Of a stretch of 64,000 nt of DNA, positions 63,554 to 64,000 are shown one piece after another. Every line of letters begins with the position of its first letter. Positions within the stretch are counted from its first letter, which is position 1. Made by a program: the position numbers and the translations under genes. The stretch spans positions 1 through 64,000 of the forward strand of contig NZ_JOCX01000007.1 in the NCBI RefSeq assembly GCF_000717915.1. The letters run 5' to 3'. The notes beneath the pieces were generated by a model. That model worked only from the letters and a program-made list of their open reading frames with translations. It did not search any database and had not been told where the DNA came from. Source of the stretch: Streptomyces sp. NRRL S-244 (GTDB lineage: Bacteria; Actinomycetota; Actinomycetes; Streptomycetales; Streptomycetaceae).

Positions 63554-64000
63554 CACCGCCACGGACCGTCTCAAGACGGACGGCCGGATCGTCGTCGTCG
63601 GCGCCTCGCTCGCCGGGCTGCGCGGCGCCGAGACCCTGCGCGAGAAGGGCTTCAAGGGCACGCTGACCATGATCGGCGACGAGCCCCACGAGCCGTACGA
63701 CCGCCCGCCCCTGTCCAAGCAGGCGCTGCTGGGCATGGGTACGGCCGAGGGCACCGCGCTGCCCCGCCGCCGCGACATCGACGCCGAATGGCGCCTCGGC
63801 GTACGGGCCAGCGGCCTCGACATGGCGGCCCGGCGGGTCAAACTCGCCGACGGGGACGAGGTCCCGTACGACCGGCTGCTGATCGCCACCGGCGTCCGGG
63901 CCCGGCCCTGGCCCAATCCGGCCGAGGGCGAGCTCGACGGCGTGTTCGTGCTCCGGACCCGCGACGACGGCGCGGCCCTGGCCCGGCGGCTCGACGCGGG
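63546..64000 (+). CDS. FAD-dependent ferredoxin reductase, truncated by the window end
   Basis: The first 151 codons of a pyridine-nucleotide-disulfide-type oxidoreductase. The FAD-binding motif is RIVVVGASLAGLRGAETLRE near residue 14; PYDRPPLSKQALLG and YDRLLIATGVRARPW are typical of ferredoxin reductases of the putidaredoxin-reductase type. The ATG at 63546 overlaps the ferredoxin stop by eight bases, so the two proteins form an electron-transfer pair. The NAD-binding domain and C-terminus lie beyond 64000. Confidence 0.93.
   Translation, partial: MADTATDRLKTDGRIVVVGASLAGLRGAETLREKGFKGTLTMIGDEPHEPYDRPPLSKQALLGMGTAEGTALPRRRDIDAEWRLGVRASGLDMAARRVKLADGDEVPYDRLLIATGVRARPWPNPAEGELDGVFVLRTRDDGAALARRLDA

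Overview
The window is high-GC actinobacterial DNA and almost certainly comes from a Streptomyces. The evidence is the codon usage, the many GTG starts and ATGA/GTGA overlaps, a complete 2-methylisoborneol operon, SpoIIE-type phosphatases, a LAL-type LuxR regulator, and a rare TTA (bldA-type) leucine codon in a secondary-metabolism gene. I found no rRNA, tRNA, CRISPR array, transposase or phage module.

Layout. (1) 1-4211: the 3' end of a probable Ig-like surface protein, a decayed flavoprotein-reductase relic, and a ribose-type sugar ABC transporter (binding lipoprotein, permease, double ATPase). (2) 4287-9481: two SpoIIE-family phosphatases around a cyclase/formamidase-family hydrolase. (3) 9739-13411: the 2-methylisoborneol operon, with a family 2B encapsulin shell carrying a cyclic-nucleotide-binding insert, the terpene cyclase with a long Pro/Ala-rich N-terminus, and GPP C-methyltransferase. 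(4) 13444-15948: small proteins, an exported PGRP-type amidase and a methyltransferase. (5) 16017-22130: a tightly coupled polyol/sugar operon (binding lipoprotein, two permeases, Zn dehydrogenase, PfkB kinase) next to a DeoR repressor. (6) 22472-25018: a single polypeptide joining a Ser/Thr protein kinase to a drug-efflux-type MFS transporter. (7) 25080-31062: a palindrome and a cobalamin riboswitch upstream of all five enzymes that convert isobutyryl-CoA to propionyl-CoA (valine catabolism).

(8) 31183-40622: a DUF6338-like membrane protein and a small protein face a two-gene operon of a membrane/beta-helix/AAA+ ATPase and a 1647-aa TPR-CHAT caspase-like protein. (9) 40771-46275: sesquiterpene synthase, cytochrome P450 (with the TTA codon) and a LAL regulator. 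(10) 46798-50025: a hypothetical protein, a membrane-anchored beta-propeller protein and a dienelactone-hydrolase-like enzyme. (11) 50361-56915: a compact lipid-type cluster of a GHSLGG hydrolase, a very divergent P450-like protein, a FabH-like synthase, a lysophospholipid-type acyltransferase, an acyl carrier protein and a FabF-like synthase. (12) 57049-64000: a PAS-PAS-GAF-SpoIIE phosphatase, a P-loop kinase, an ECF sigma-like factor coupled to an IclR-fusion regulator, a membrane protein, and a 3Fe-4S ferredoxin with its reductase running off the end.

The best leads for undescribed biology are the AAA/beta-helix plus CHAT operon, the FabH/ACP/FabF/acyltransferase/divergent-P450 cluster, the kinase-MFS fusion, and the B12 riboswitch in front of the valine operon. 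Start sites were chosen by ribosome-binding site, overlap and homology judged by eye. No database search was possible.
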